Assembly (NCBI RefSeq): GCF_000242895.2
Contig: NC_021171.1
Coordinates: 840,001 to 904,000 of the forward strand
Reading direction: 5' to 3'
Length of the DNA stretch: 64,000 nucleotides
Source: Bacillus sp. 1NLA3E
GTDB lineage: Bacteria; Bacillota; Bacilli; Bacillales; Cytobacillaceae
The translations under genes were made by a program, and so were the position numbers. The notes beneath the pieces are model-generated. The model had not been told where the DNA came from, made no database searches, and worked only from the letters and a program-made list of their open reading frames with translations. Below, in pieces: positions 18,115 to 25,575 of this stretch (positions are counted from its first letter, which is position 1; each line of letters begins with the position of its first letter).

Positions 18115-18966
18115 TTACTTAGTAGTGGTTGTTCCGTGAGTTAAAACGCCTTCAAGATCTTTATCTTGGATCTTAACGTTTGCTGCTTTTAACTCTTTAT
18201 CAATTACCTTTTGGATTGTAGTTTGATCTAACTTAGATTGCTTAATTTCATAGGTTAAATCATCTTTAATTTCTTTTAATGGTTTTTTATCTTTTCTATC
18301 TGTTACTTGGATAACATGCCATCCATTTTCAGATTTAACTGGAGCGCTGATTTCGTCAATTTTTAGGGCATAGGCTGCTTTTTCAAACTCAGGAACCATA
18401 GCGCCTTCACCAAACCAACCTAAATCTCCCCCATTATCTTTTGAACCTGGGTCTGTTGAATATTTCGCAGCAAGGTCTTCAAACTTTTCGCCTGCAGCAA
18501 GCTTGCTTTTTACTTCATTTGCAGTAGCCTCATCAGCAACCAAAATATGGCGTGCCTTAATATATTTATAATGTGCTTGAAGTTCTTTATCAGTCACCTT
18601 AACTTCTTTTAAACTTGCTTTTTCAATCAAAAGCTGAGGTTTTAACACTTCTTTTAATTCTTTTTCATCTTTAATGTTGTTTTGAGCAAGAAGCATTTGG
18701 AAATTTGCACCGGCCTGGTCTTTAATTTCTTTGACCTTTTTGTCTAATTCTGTGTCGGTTACTTTGTATTTTTTTGAAAGGACTTTAGTGTATAAAAGCT
18801 CTTGTAGAGCCTGTTGACCATACTGATCCTTCATTGCTACATAAAGCTCGTCCTTCGTAATGTTACCAGCATCGGATTTTACTACAACATCTGAACTATT
18901 GCTGCTACAAGCAGTTAATCCGATAACGCCTGCCGCCAATGAAAGGGCTAATACCCATTTCTTCAT
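18115..18966 (-). CDS. prsA: PrsA foldase lipoprotein (parvulin PPIase)
   Basis: 283 residues. The signal is MKKWVLALSL... with lipobox LTAC at 17-20, so C20 is lipidated and the protein sits on the outer face of the membrane. The parvulin domain runs from about 130 to 225: ARHILVADEATANEVKSK, GGDLGWFGEG and NGWHVIQVTDRK. An N-terminal SurA-like helical part precedes it. PrsA folds secreted proteins after Sec export. A TTG nine bases earlier is rejected because AGGAG is then only about two bases away. Neighbour genes yhaL and yhaI-scoC agree with B. subtilis. Confidence 0.95.
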   Translation of the reverse strand: MKKWVLALSLAAGVIGLTACSSNSSDVVVKSDAGNITKDELYVAMKDQYGQQALQELLYTKVLSKKYKVTDTELDKKVKEIKDQAGANFQMLLAQNNIKDEKELKEVLKPQLLIEKASLKEVKVTDKELQAHYKYIKARHILVADEATANEVKSKLAAGEKFEDLAAKYSTDPGSKDNGGDLGWFGEGAMVPEFEKAAYALKIDEISAPVKSENGWHVIQVTDRKDKKPLKEIKDDLTYEIKQSKLDQTTIQKVIDKELKAANVKIQDKDLEGVLTHGTTTTK

Positions 18967-19151
18967 GTTGAACAACTCCTAATTAGTAAATTCTGTGATT
19001 TTTTGACCACAGGTTTTACTATAACACAAATAGAAATAAGAGAAAAATTATTATCTTAAATCTCTGTGAATAAATTGAAAAATATAGGTATTTATCTTAG
19101 GCAAAAACAACGGGCCAACATATGATAATTTCGAAGAGAAAAAAGGGGGTA

Positions 19152-19238
19152 ATGATTCCAAGGCCGAGACGATTCAAACATGTTAACCGAGGTATTCGAC
19201 CTTCAGTTGTAAGAAAACTCTCATCAATAGAAAATTAG
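19152..19238 (+). CDS. Possible 28-aa basic peptide
   Basis: A GGGGGTA ribosome-type site precedes ATG 19152. The product is Arg/Lys-rich (MIPRPRRFKHVNRGIRPSVV followed by RKLSSIEN). It stands alone between prsA and the YjcZ peptides, in a gap of about 350 bases otherwise without a gene. Nothing else supports it, and I do not recognise it. Arg-rich short peptides are known in spores, but that is only analogy. Confidence 0.3.
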   Translation: MIPRPRRFKHVNRGIRPSVVRKLSSIEN

Positions 19239-19316
19239 GTATATCAGGATACGTGCCTAAACGAAATGGTCCCATTTTGAATAGTATAAGGTAGCAAACT
19301 CAAAGGGGGTGTTAAC

Positions 19317-19400
19317 ATGGGTGCAGGATACGGCGGCGGTTTCGCATTAATCGTTGTACTATTTATTTTATTGATCATTGTTGGCGCAGCTTGGCTTTAA
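19317..19400 (+). CDS. YjcZ-family sporulation peptide
   Basis: 27 residues: MGAGYGGGFALIVVLFILLI then IVGAAWL. A short Gly/Tyr-rich head followed by one hydrophobic helix is the pattern of YjcZ-type peptides found in Bacillus spores. The ATG has CAAAGGGGGTG upstream. It forms a tandem pair with a close paralogue 62 bases downstream. Membrane insertion is inferred from composition. Confidence 0.85.
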   Translation: MGAGYGGGFALIVVLFILLIIVGAAWL

Positions 19401-19462
19401 TTCATTAACGGTAAACATGGGGTAATGTGGCCCCATGTTTTACTTGAAAAGGAGGAATTGTG

Positions 19463-19555
19463 ATGTCCGGAGGACCTGGATTGTATGGTGGAGGGTTTGC
19501 CCTTTTAGTGGTACTCTTCATTCTTTTAATCATTATTGGTGCGTCTTGGTTATAA
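19463..19555 (+). CDS. YjcZ-family sporulation peptide, paralogue
   Basis: 30 residues: MSGGPGLYGGGFALLVVLFI then LLIIIGASWL. GAAAAGGAGGAATTG gives an ideal ribosome site. It is nearly the same as the preceding peptide beyond a variable Gly-rich head, so a tandem duplication is likely. Confidence 0.85.
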   Translation: MSGGPGLYGGGFALLVVLFILLIIIGASWL

Positions 19556-20218
19556 ACATAATGTAGAAGTTTAATTTTTTAGAAAAAAAAATAATAAAGA
19601 GGCGGACGTTTAATGAATGATCTGTTTCCTAAGATGACACGTTTGTATTTGTAACAGTACCGTGTTCGGTTGTTGGATTCAGAATTTTATTAGGGTCAGC
19701 CTCTATTTTTTTTGGAAAATGGGAGCGCTGCTAAATTAATTGTTTTATTAAATTTGATTCAAAAATATACCAGTTTGTTCAATAAATTAACGATGTCTAG
19801 TGCTCACACCGCCTAATTAATTTTTATGCAAATAGGATTTCTACATAGGAAGAAATCAGTAATACCGTGGTTAATATATTAATGGTTCGAAAGACTGTAG
19901 GTTGACGTTCCGTAGGAATATCCTTTTGTAAACAAAGCGAATTAGTAAGGGTATTTATGTAGAATAGTATAAAAACTGAAAGCAAAATAAAAATGGAGAT
20001 CAATTATGATTCCCTCCCCAAGTAATCTAGTTTGTATGTATTTTACAATAACGTATAAAAAAAAGAAAGTGATCAAGGTACTAATAGTGTAATTGAACGT
20101 GCAGAACTTACAAGGTAAATAAACATACATAGTGAAAAAATTGGTAATTCTGTGTTATAACTAAAGAGTTCATAGTTTTAAAAAGAGTCCTTTAACGGGT
20201 GAAAAGAGGTAAATTTTT
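19556..20218. other. AT-rich gap without a clear gene
   Basis: No supported coding frame was found. The first part has AGAGGCGGAC near 19601 and a matching GTCAGCCTCT followed by a T-run near 19695-19711. Their pairing would close a loop of roughly 85 bases, which could be a small RNA ending in a terminator or chance. The rest is AT-rich and holds the yhaI promoter region. Confidence 0.4.
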
Positions 20219-20554
20219 ATGACATATAATGCACTAATAGATAAAATAGTCCAGTTAGAATACCATCAAAAGCTGCTATTAAAAATGCTGAGTGATACGA
20301 AACTACAATTTTTTAAGCTTGTTATTGAAAAATCGTTGAGGGAAGCGGATGTAGATGCCTTCTTTAAACTTTGTGATCAATTGAGCAATGATTTGAAAGA
20401 ACAGAAAGCGGAAGGCTTTGTTCATTTCAATCCGCTTTTTGATAAATTTAAAGTCAACCTACATCCTAACCTCCAAGCTGAAGACGTGATTAGGTCGTGT
20501 CTTGCCCAACAATTATTTACGCCTTTAATGACAGAATTTAAGAAGTATATCTAA
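20219..20554 (+). CDS. yhaI: YhaI protein (DUF1878)
   Basis: 111 residues, helical and soluble, starting MTYNALIDKIVQLEYHQKLL. FFKLCDQLSNDLKEQKAEGF and FNPLFDKFKVNLHPNLQAED follow. Sequence and synteny match YhaI. GAAAAGAGG precedes the ATG. The stop codon abuts that of convergent scoC with no gap, so the two 3' ends overlap as transcripts. The function is unknown. Confidence 0.88.
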   Translation: MTYNALIDKIVQLEYHQKLLLKMLSDTKLQFFKLVIEKSLREADVDAFFKLCDQLSNDLKEQKAEGFVHFNPLFDKFKVNLHPNLQAEDVIRSCLAQQLFTPLMTEFKKYI

Positions 20555-21154
20555 TTAGACGTATTCTTTTTCGATATTTGTTTCTCCATTTTCGGTATTG
20601 GATTCTCTTTTTTTGAGTTTCCCAGATTCCTCGGTGTAATCAAGTTCAATATTATTGAAGGATTTCTCAAAAATCTCCATAAAATCATCACCGTAAATGT
20701 TGCGAACAATTGCCATCATTTCGATAATATCAGGAAATTTCCCATATAACTCTTTTAATGGCATTGCTCCTGTAAACGTAGCATTCTGTTTAGGATCGTA
20801 GCTTTCCATTGAATCTAGTAAAATCTTTTCTCCTGCTTCTGTTAATTCTATATACGTATTTCTTTTGTCGCTTTCCTTTTTGGAAAACTTCAGTAAACCC
20901 CTTTCCTCAAGTTTTTTTGAAAAGTTAAAAGCTGTTGAAACGTGCATTACCCCAAATTTTGCAACGTCCGAGATAGAAGCCCCATGCAAATGGTAAGCAA
21001 TCCATAAAATATGGTGCTCATTAATATTTAGGTCAAAAGGCTTTATCCATTGTTGCCAGTCCTTTTCCACAGACTTCCACAACGCTTTACTTAATTGGGC
21101 AATCCTTTGACTAAATAGCAATGCTTCCTTAATTGAATACTGTTTTTCTGCCAT
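20555..21154 (-). CDS. scoC: MarR-family regulator ScoC (Hpr)
   Basis: 199 residues. Landmarks are [57 protein letters not shown] and [13 protein letters not shown], the winged helix-turn-helix of Hpr. The acidic and charged C-terminal tail is also typical. ScoC is the transition-state repressor of extracellular protease and sporulation genes in Bacillus. ATG 21154 is preferred because AGGTG then lies nine bases ahead; an in-frame ATG at 21160 sits three bases away. Its upstream region is strongly AT-rich. Confidence 0.95.
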   Translation of the reverse strand: MAEKQYSIKEALLFSQRIAQLSKALWKSVEKDWQQWIKPFDLNINEHHILWIAYHLHGASISDVAKFGVMHVSTAFNFSKKLEERGLLKFSKKESDKRNTYIELTEAGEKILLDSMESYDPKQNATFTGAMPLKELYGKFPDIIEMMAIVRNIYGDDFMEIFEKSFNNIELDYTEESGKLKKRESNTENGETNIEKEYV

Positions 21155-21497
21155 CCCCATTTTCACCTACTTTTTTATTTCTCTAATGATATTATGCCAA
21201 TAAAACAAAAATTAATAAAGTAAATATACATAATTTTTAGAAATATTATATTTACTTACCCATTAATTTGCCAAACATTGTAAAATTTTTAAATTTTCAC
21301 ATTATATTCAAATTCGTTCTAAAAGTCAAAATTCCTTCTTTTTGGTTATGAATTATGTCACACTTGTTTTTACTTTTATATAAAATTTAATCTCAAACTG
21401 TAAATTTGAACTTTTTAACTCCTCATAGGGAGGAAGTAAAGGGCATAAATATAATTAAACACACCAACTAGTGACCAACAAAAAAGGAGTGGTTTTT
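21155..21497. other. AT-rich divergent intergenic region
   Basis: No gene was found. It is extremely AT-rich and holds the divergent promoter regions of scoC and the small membrane gene. I could not assign a single clear promoter or operator. Confidence 0.4.
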
Positions 21498-21689
21498 TTG
21501 AATGGTGTAATCTTTTTTCTGTTTGCAATCAGTGTGATATTGATTGTTGGGATGTTTCATTTTCTATTAAAATCCCAACAATCGGGAGTATATCCCCCAA
21601 AACAATTGCTTAGGCAAAAGGCTGGGGCTCTCGGAGTTGGCGGAGTCCTTTTTTTTCTGATTGGTTTCCTTTTTTATCAGTTCATTTAA
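21498..21689 (+). CDS. Small two-helix membrane protein
   Basis: 63 residues from TTG 21498, chosen because AAAGGAG lies eight bases upstream; an in-frame GTG at 21471 lacks a site. Helix 1 is FFLFAISVILIVGMFHFLL; helix 2 is GVGGVLFFLIGFLFYQFI. A short basic and Pro/Gln-rich loop joins them. It looks like a small integral membrane protein of unknown role. A MITE copy follows the stop by about 38 bases. Confidence 0.68.
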   Translation: MNGVIFFLFAISVILIVGMFHFLLKSQQSGVYPPKQLLRQKAGALGVGGVLFFLIGFLFYQFI

Positions 21690-21727
21690 TGATAGCGATG
21701 AGGGTAAATTCTAACATTATTAAAATA

Positions 21728-21805
21728 GGCTCTGTTAAACTAGAATGTTGATTTCCGCTCCAATCAACATTGTGCAAAAAATCAACATTGAGCTTTAACA
21801 CAGCC
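21728..21805. mobile_element. MITE-like repeat, copy 4 (core deleted, 78 bp)
   Basis: It begins GGCTCTGTTAAACTAG and ends GCTTTAACACAGCC, flanked on both sides by the 8-mer TTAAAATA (21720-21727, 21806-21813). The GC-rich core is missing: the sequence jumps from TTGAT through one TTCCGCTCCA straight into ATCAACATTG. Full copies have TTCCGCTCCA at both ends of the core, so this looks like a precise deletion between direct repeats. Confidence 0.88.
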
Positions 21806-21810
21806 TTAAA

Positions 21811-21845
21811 ATAAGAAAAAAGAACCCGTTTAATAAACGGGTTCT
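21811..21845 (-). terminator. trpP terminator
   Basis: AGAACCCGTTTA and TAAACGGGTTCT form a 12-bp stem; on the minus strand TTTTTTCTTAT follows. MITE copy 4 is inserted just beyond this T-tract. Confidence 0.85.
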
Positions 21846-21859
21846 GATAAATAGATATT

Positions 21860-22384
21860 TTAATTAAATGAGTGTTTTGAAACAGTAGTTCTCTTAACAA
21901 TCGATGAAGCAATCGGATATAGGACAATCATTGTAACGGTGTTGAATGCTGCCGCAGGAAGAACCACTGCTGCAAATAAAGCAACAAATGGACCCGGAAG
22001 ACCAACGATGAGACTTGCTGATCCAAGGAAAACAATACCAGAAACAATTGTCCCAATAGCTGTTAACACTGCAATGCTAATAAGTGAATTTTTGAATTTA
22101 GCAACTGCTAGAAACAACCCGAAAACAACAAAGGATGTAATTACTTTATCAATAATATTTGGAAACAAACCTCCAGGGAAGGTGGTTGTTAAACCAGAAA
22201 TTATTCCAGTGACTAACCCTAATAGAAGTACACTTTTTTTGTCAGGGAATAAGAAAATCCCTAAAAACATCATTGTTAACATCATATCAGGCTTCATACC
22301 TAGAAAAAATCCGGGGATTACGGTGTGTAATACAGCACCAATTCCAACTAATAATGATAAGGCAACCAGGTTTTTCGTATTCAA
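21860..22384 (-). CDS. trpP: Tryptophan transporter TrpP
   Basis: 174 residues with about five hydrophobic helices, starting MNTKNLVALSLLVGIGAVLH. MKPDMMLTMMFLGIFLFPD and GLTTTFPGGLFPNIIDK are recognisable TrpP (YhaG) stretches. The start is TTG 22384 with AGGAGAG seven bases upstream. The leader carries a series of GAG/UAG triplets overlapping the ribosome site, as for TRAP control. It should import tryptophan and be repressed in translation by Trp-bound TRAP; this is known for the B. subtilis gene. Confidence 0.92.
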   Translation of the reverse strand: MNTKNLVALSLLVGIGAVLHTVIPGFFLGMKPDMMLTMMFLGIFLFPDKKSVLLLGLVTGIISGLTTTFPGGLFPNIIDKVITSFVVFGLFLAVAKFKNSLISIAVLTAIGTIVSGIVFLGSASLIVGLPGPFVALFAAVVLPAAAFNTVTMIVLYPIASSIVKRTTVSKHSFN

Positions 22385-22386
22385 TT

Positions 22387-22446
22387 CTCATCTCTCCTCA
22401 ACTTTTCTCAACTAATTTAGTTTACGACTCCTCCTGCAGTGCACTC
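22387..22446 (-). promoter_or_regulatory. Candidate TRAP (MtrB) binding array in trpP leader
   Basis: Reading on the minus strand, GAG, GAG, GAG, UAG, GAG, AAG, GAG, GAG and GAG occur in order within about 60 bases. Most are separated by 2-5 bases over the 3' half. The last ones cover the ribosome site and lie three bases from the TTG start. This is the TRAP arrangement reported for B. subtilis trpP. Confidence 0.75.
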
Positions 22447-22512
22447 ATTGCCTACAGCGAAAAGCTTTATGCAATTATAGCATACTATCATAAAAAAGAT
22501 AGTATAAAATAC

Positions 22513-23598
22513 CTATTCGAATTTTTCTTGAAATGACTTCATAAATTCCGCTAATTTCACAACATGGTCTAATGGAACAGCGTTATAAATGGAGGCACGG
22601 CAACCACCGACAGAACGGTGACCGGCTAACCCGACGAAGCCAAGTTCTTTTGCTTGTGCTAGAAAAGCGGTTGTTGCTTCTTCTGTTGCTAGTGTAAAAG
22701 TAACATTCATTGATGAACGGCTATCCGGAGTTGCATGACCTTTATAAAAGCCATTGCTTCCGTCAATTACATCGTATAGAACTTTTGCCTTTTCTTCGTT
22801 CATTTTCTCTATCTCAGCGACTCCACCTAAAGAATCCACCCATTCTAAAACCAATGATAATAAATAAATTGCTAATGTTGGTGGGGTGTTATAAAGAGAA
22901 TTATTACCGGCGTGAGTTTGATAGTTCAACATAGTTGGGAGGTCATCACTTGATTGAGCCAACAAATCTTTTCGGATGATCACGACAGTTACGCCTGAAG
23001 GACCAAGGTTTTTCTGAGCGCCAGCATAGATAAGTCCAAATTTATTTACATCAATTGGCTTACACAGGATATCGCTTGACATGTCAGCGATTAATGGAGC
23101 ACCCACAACCTCTGGGAAGTTATGCCATTGAGTGCCGTAAATCGTATTATTACTAGTAATATGGAGATAGGCAGCATTGTCGTCAAGTTCAACCTTATCA
23201 AGCTTTGGAATGGAACGATAATTGTTTTCTTTACCAGATGCGGTAACGGCCGTTTGGCCTAATTTTTTTGCTTCCTTTAGAGCCTTTTCGGACCATGAGC
23301 CTGTTAATACATAATTTCCAACTTTCTCTTTTGGAAGGAGATTCATAGGAATCATGGTAAACTGCAAGCTTGCTCCACCTTGTAAAAATAGGATTTCATA
23401 ATCATCTGAGATCGAAAGTAACTTACGAAGAAGTCCTATTGCTTTATTATGGACCATTTCGTAATCTTTGCTGCGATGGCTTAACTCCATCACGGCCATG
23501 CCTGAATCATTAAAGTTTAACCACTCCTGTTGGGCTTTGTTTAATACGTCTAGTGGTAAAGCGGCTGGACCCGCATTAAAATTGTAGGCGCGTTTCAT
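22513..23598 (-). CDS. serC: Phosphoserine aminotransferase SerC
   Basis: About 361 residues, starting MKRAYNFNAGPAALP. The PLP fold has the cofactor lysine in YAGAQKNLGPSGVTVV. Further family blocks are LFLQGGASLQFTMIPMNL and VGLAGHRSVGGCRASIYNAV near the end. It converts 3-phosphohydroxypyruvate to phosphoserine with glutamate, in serine synthesis. ATG 23598 lies seven bases from GGAGG; the adjacent ATG at 23601 is four bases away. Residues upstream of these belong to a longer frame that is not expected in the family. Confidence 0.95.
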   Translation of the reverse strand: MKRAYNFNAGPAALPLDVLNKAQQEWLNFNDSGMAVMELSHRSKDYEMVHNKAIGLLRKLLSISDDYEILFLQGGASLQFTMIPMNLLPKEKVGNYVLTGSWSEKALKEAKKLGQTAVTASGKENNYRSIPKLDKVELDDNAAYLHITSNNTIYGTQWHNFPEVVGAPLIADMSSDILCKPIDVNKFGLIYAGAQKNLGPSGVTVVIIRKDLLAQSSDDLPTMLNYQTHAGNNSLYNTPPTLAIYLLSLVLEWVDSLGGVAEIEKMNEEKAKVLYDVIDGSNGFYKGHATPDSRSSMNVTFTLATEEATTAFLAQAKELGFVGLAGHRSVGGCRASIYNAVPLDHVVKLAEFMKSFQEKFE

Positions 23599-23735
23599 CA
23601 TTATTCCTCCTATATTTTTATTAATTGTGACAAATTTCATGCTCTTATCGTACCAAAAAAAGAGATTATTCGTCATTAGAAAATTAAAAATATTAAACTT
23701 TTTTAATGGAAAAGGGACAAAACGCTATATTTACA

Positions 23736-23769
23736 CAAAAAATAGACTTCTAAATATTGCTAGAAGTCC
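23736..23769 (-). terminator. hit terminator
   Basis: GACTTCTA and TAGAAGTC form the stem; the minus-strand tail is TATTTTTTG. Confidence 0.7.
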
Positions 23770-23784
23770 AATCTAATGATGGAA

Positions 23785-24204
23785 TTATAAATGTTTGCCG
23801 ATGCCTGAAGCGATGTCTTGCAGGTCCTTGGAAGTATAATCTTCATCGTGAGTTTTCCAAACAGCTCCAAATCCGTCCCCTTGACCGTATCTTGGAATCA
23901 AATGGATATGAAAATGGAACACAGATTGGCCTGCTAATTCGCCATTATTATTTACGACATTCAAGCCGATTGGATTAAATTCTTCTTTAATCGCATTTGT
24001 GATGGCTGGGACAGCCTCAAAAACGTTTTTGGCAATATCTGGAGTCAATTCAAACACATTCTCTTTATGTATTTTTGGGATGACTAAAGTGTGTCCTTTG
24101 GTTACTTGACTGATATCGAGAAAGGCAAAAACATGTTCATTTTCAAAGACCTTCGCCGCCGGAATTTCACCATTGGCAATTTTACAAAAAATACAATCAC
24201 TCAT
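23785..24204 (-). CDS. hit: HIT-family nucleotide-binding protein
   Basis: 139 residues. CIFCKIANGEIPAAKVFE opens the protein, giving the zinc-like cysteines of Hint-type members. The histidine triad is HFHIHLIP near residue 100. The family hydrolyses adenosine phosphoramidates or dinucleotides. The stretch GLNVVNNNGELAGQSVFHFH is typical. ATG follows an AAAGGGTG site. It lies beside ecsA as in B. subtilis, on the opposite strand. Confidence 0.93.
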   Translation of the reverse strand: MSDCIFCKIANGEIPAAKVFENEHVFAFLDISQVTKGHTLVIPKIHKENVFELTPDIAKNVFEAVPAITNAIKEEFNPIGLNVVNNNGELAGQSVFHFHIHLIPRYGQGDGFGAVWKTHDEDYTSKDLQDIASGIGKHL

Positions 24205-24269
24205 ATTCTACACCCTTTCTACTGTTGCATCATTTATGAGTATTTTACCATAAATAATACCAATTCCAA

Positions 24270-24299
24270 AAAGAAAGACAGGATCCGCTTGGAATCCTG
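24270..24299 (-). terminator. Terminator-like hairpin upstream of hit
   Basis: CAGGAT and ATCCTG pair around a short loop, and the minus strand continues TTTCTTTTTGG. No minus-strand gene ends here, so a non-coding minus transcript is suggested. Confidence 0.5.
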
Positions 24300-24349
24300 C
24301 CTCCTGAAGGGGGGTATTTCATCACATCGTTTAATTCAGGTTAGTTTCT

Positions 24350-24690
24350 GCGACAAACACCTCATTTATTTTTTAAAATGAATGAAAAGTGTTCCGGAAA
24401 TGGACTGATTGTTTACGTTGTTCAAGCTAACCATCCCCTAACTTTTATAAGTTTTCTCAACGTATTAAAGTGGATTGATGGAGTCTTTAACAAACACCTC
24501 ATTTAAAAATGTGAGTTTTAATGCACAAATATGATTCGGTGTATTGACGTAAATTTAGCACATGTGTGCAATATAACCATCCCCTATACGGAAAGTCCTG
24601 ATACTAACGAAGGTAAATGAACGGGTCTTTAACAACCACCTCATCCGATTATGGAGAATTTAACGCCACATTGAATGTTTACCCCTTCAT
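24350..24690 (-). repeat. Alternating-motif repeat region upstream of ecsA
   Basis: On the minus strand the motif GAGGTGKTTGTT occurs three times (near 24365, 24502 and 24645; spaced 137-142 bases). In two copies AAAGAC follows. Between them GGGGATGGTTA occurs twice (near 24440 and 24588; spaced 147). The units contain short inverted repeats such as GCACACATGTGC. No coding frame is convincing. The hairpin at 24270 lies at the downstream end. A repeated structured RNA is the best guess. Confidence 0.5.
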
Positions 24691-24834
24691 AAATTAGAAT
24701 GTCCCAATTTTGAAAAGAATATCCTTCTTGTAATAAAAAATTATCTAGCTTGATGAACCTTGATAAAAGATAGTATGGAATGAAGGGGAACTTTGGTAAA
24801 ATGAACATAACACATAAGGGAAGGGCGTTTGGAT

Positions 24835-25575
24835 ATGTCTTTGCTCAAAATTCAAAATATAACAGGAGGGTATACCCGGAATCCTGTTTTAAAAGATGTT
24901 TCATTTGAAGTAAAAGCTCGGGAATTGGTCGGTTTAATTGGTTTAAATGGTGCTGGAAAAAGTACAACCATTAAGCATGTAATCGGGTTGATGGAGCCTA
25001 AAAGTGGAGAAATTACGATAAATGGAAGTACTTTTACTAAAAATAAAGAAAATTATCGAAAACAATTTAGTTTTATTCCGGAAACGCCCATTTTATATGA
25101 TGAATTAACTTTGGAAGAGCATTTAAAACTAACGGCCATGGCATATGGTTTAGAAGAGACTGTCTATAAGGAGCGCGTAAGTTTTCTGCTCGAGGAGTTT
25201 CGGATGAAAAAAAGATTAAAATGGTTTCCCTCTCATTTCTCAAAAGGAATGAAACAAAAAGTGATGATTATGTGCGCTTTTCTTGTCCAGCCAAATTTAT
25301 ATATTGTAGATGAGCCCTTTCTCGGTTTGGACCCGTTGGGGATTCAATCCTTACTTGATTTAATGAAAAAAATGAAGGAGAGTGGGGCTGGAATTTTGAT
25401 GTCCACTCACATTTTAGCTACTGCAGAACGGTACTGTGATCGGTTCATCATCTTACATAATGGGACGGTTAAGGCCCAAGGAACTTTATCGGAGCTACAA
25501 GAGCAATTTAGAATGCCTGGCTCAAGTCTGGATGATCTATATATTCAACTGACAAAGGAAGAAGATTATGTTTGA
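24835..25575 (+). CDS. ecsA: ABC ATPase EcsA
   Basis: 246 residues. It starts MSLLKIQNITGGYTRNPVL and has Walker A GLNGAGKST at 36-44. The signature region is FSKGMKQKVMIM, Walker B is LYIVDEPFLGLDP and the switch His is in MSTHIL. The stretch RLKWFPSHFSKGMKQK is diagnostic of EcsA. In B. subtilis EcsAB affects secretion, competence and regulated proteolysis through RasP. GGGAAGGG lies nine bases before ATG 24835. Its last bases overlap the ecsB start. Confidence 0.95.
   Translation: MSLLKIQNITGGYTRNPVLKDVSFEVKARELVGLIGLNGAGKSTTIKHVIGLMEPKSGEITINGSTFTKNKENYRKQFSFIPETPILYDELTLEEHLKLTAMAYGLEETVYKERVSFLLEEFRMKKRLKWFPSHFSKGMKQKVMIMCAFLVQPNLYIVDEPFLGLDPLGIQSLLDLMKKMKESGAGILMSTHILATAERYCDRFIILHNGTVKAQGTLSELQEQFRMPGSSLDDLYIQLTKEEDYV

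Noticed and set aside
19942-20130. 62-residue minus-strand frame in the gap
   Set aside because: It is AT-rich with biased hydrophobic content and no ribosome site, and resembles chance translation.
22273-22536. 87-residue plus-strand frame over trpP
   Set aside because: It is antisense to trpP and its leader, with no ribosome site or family likeness.
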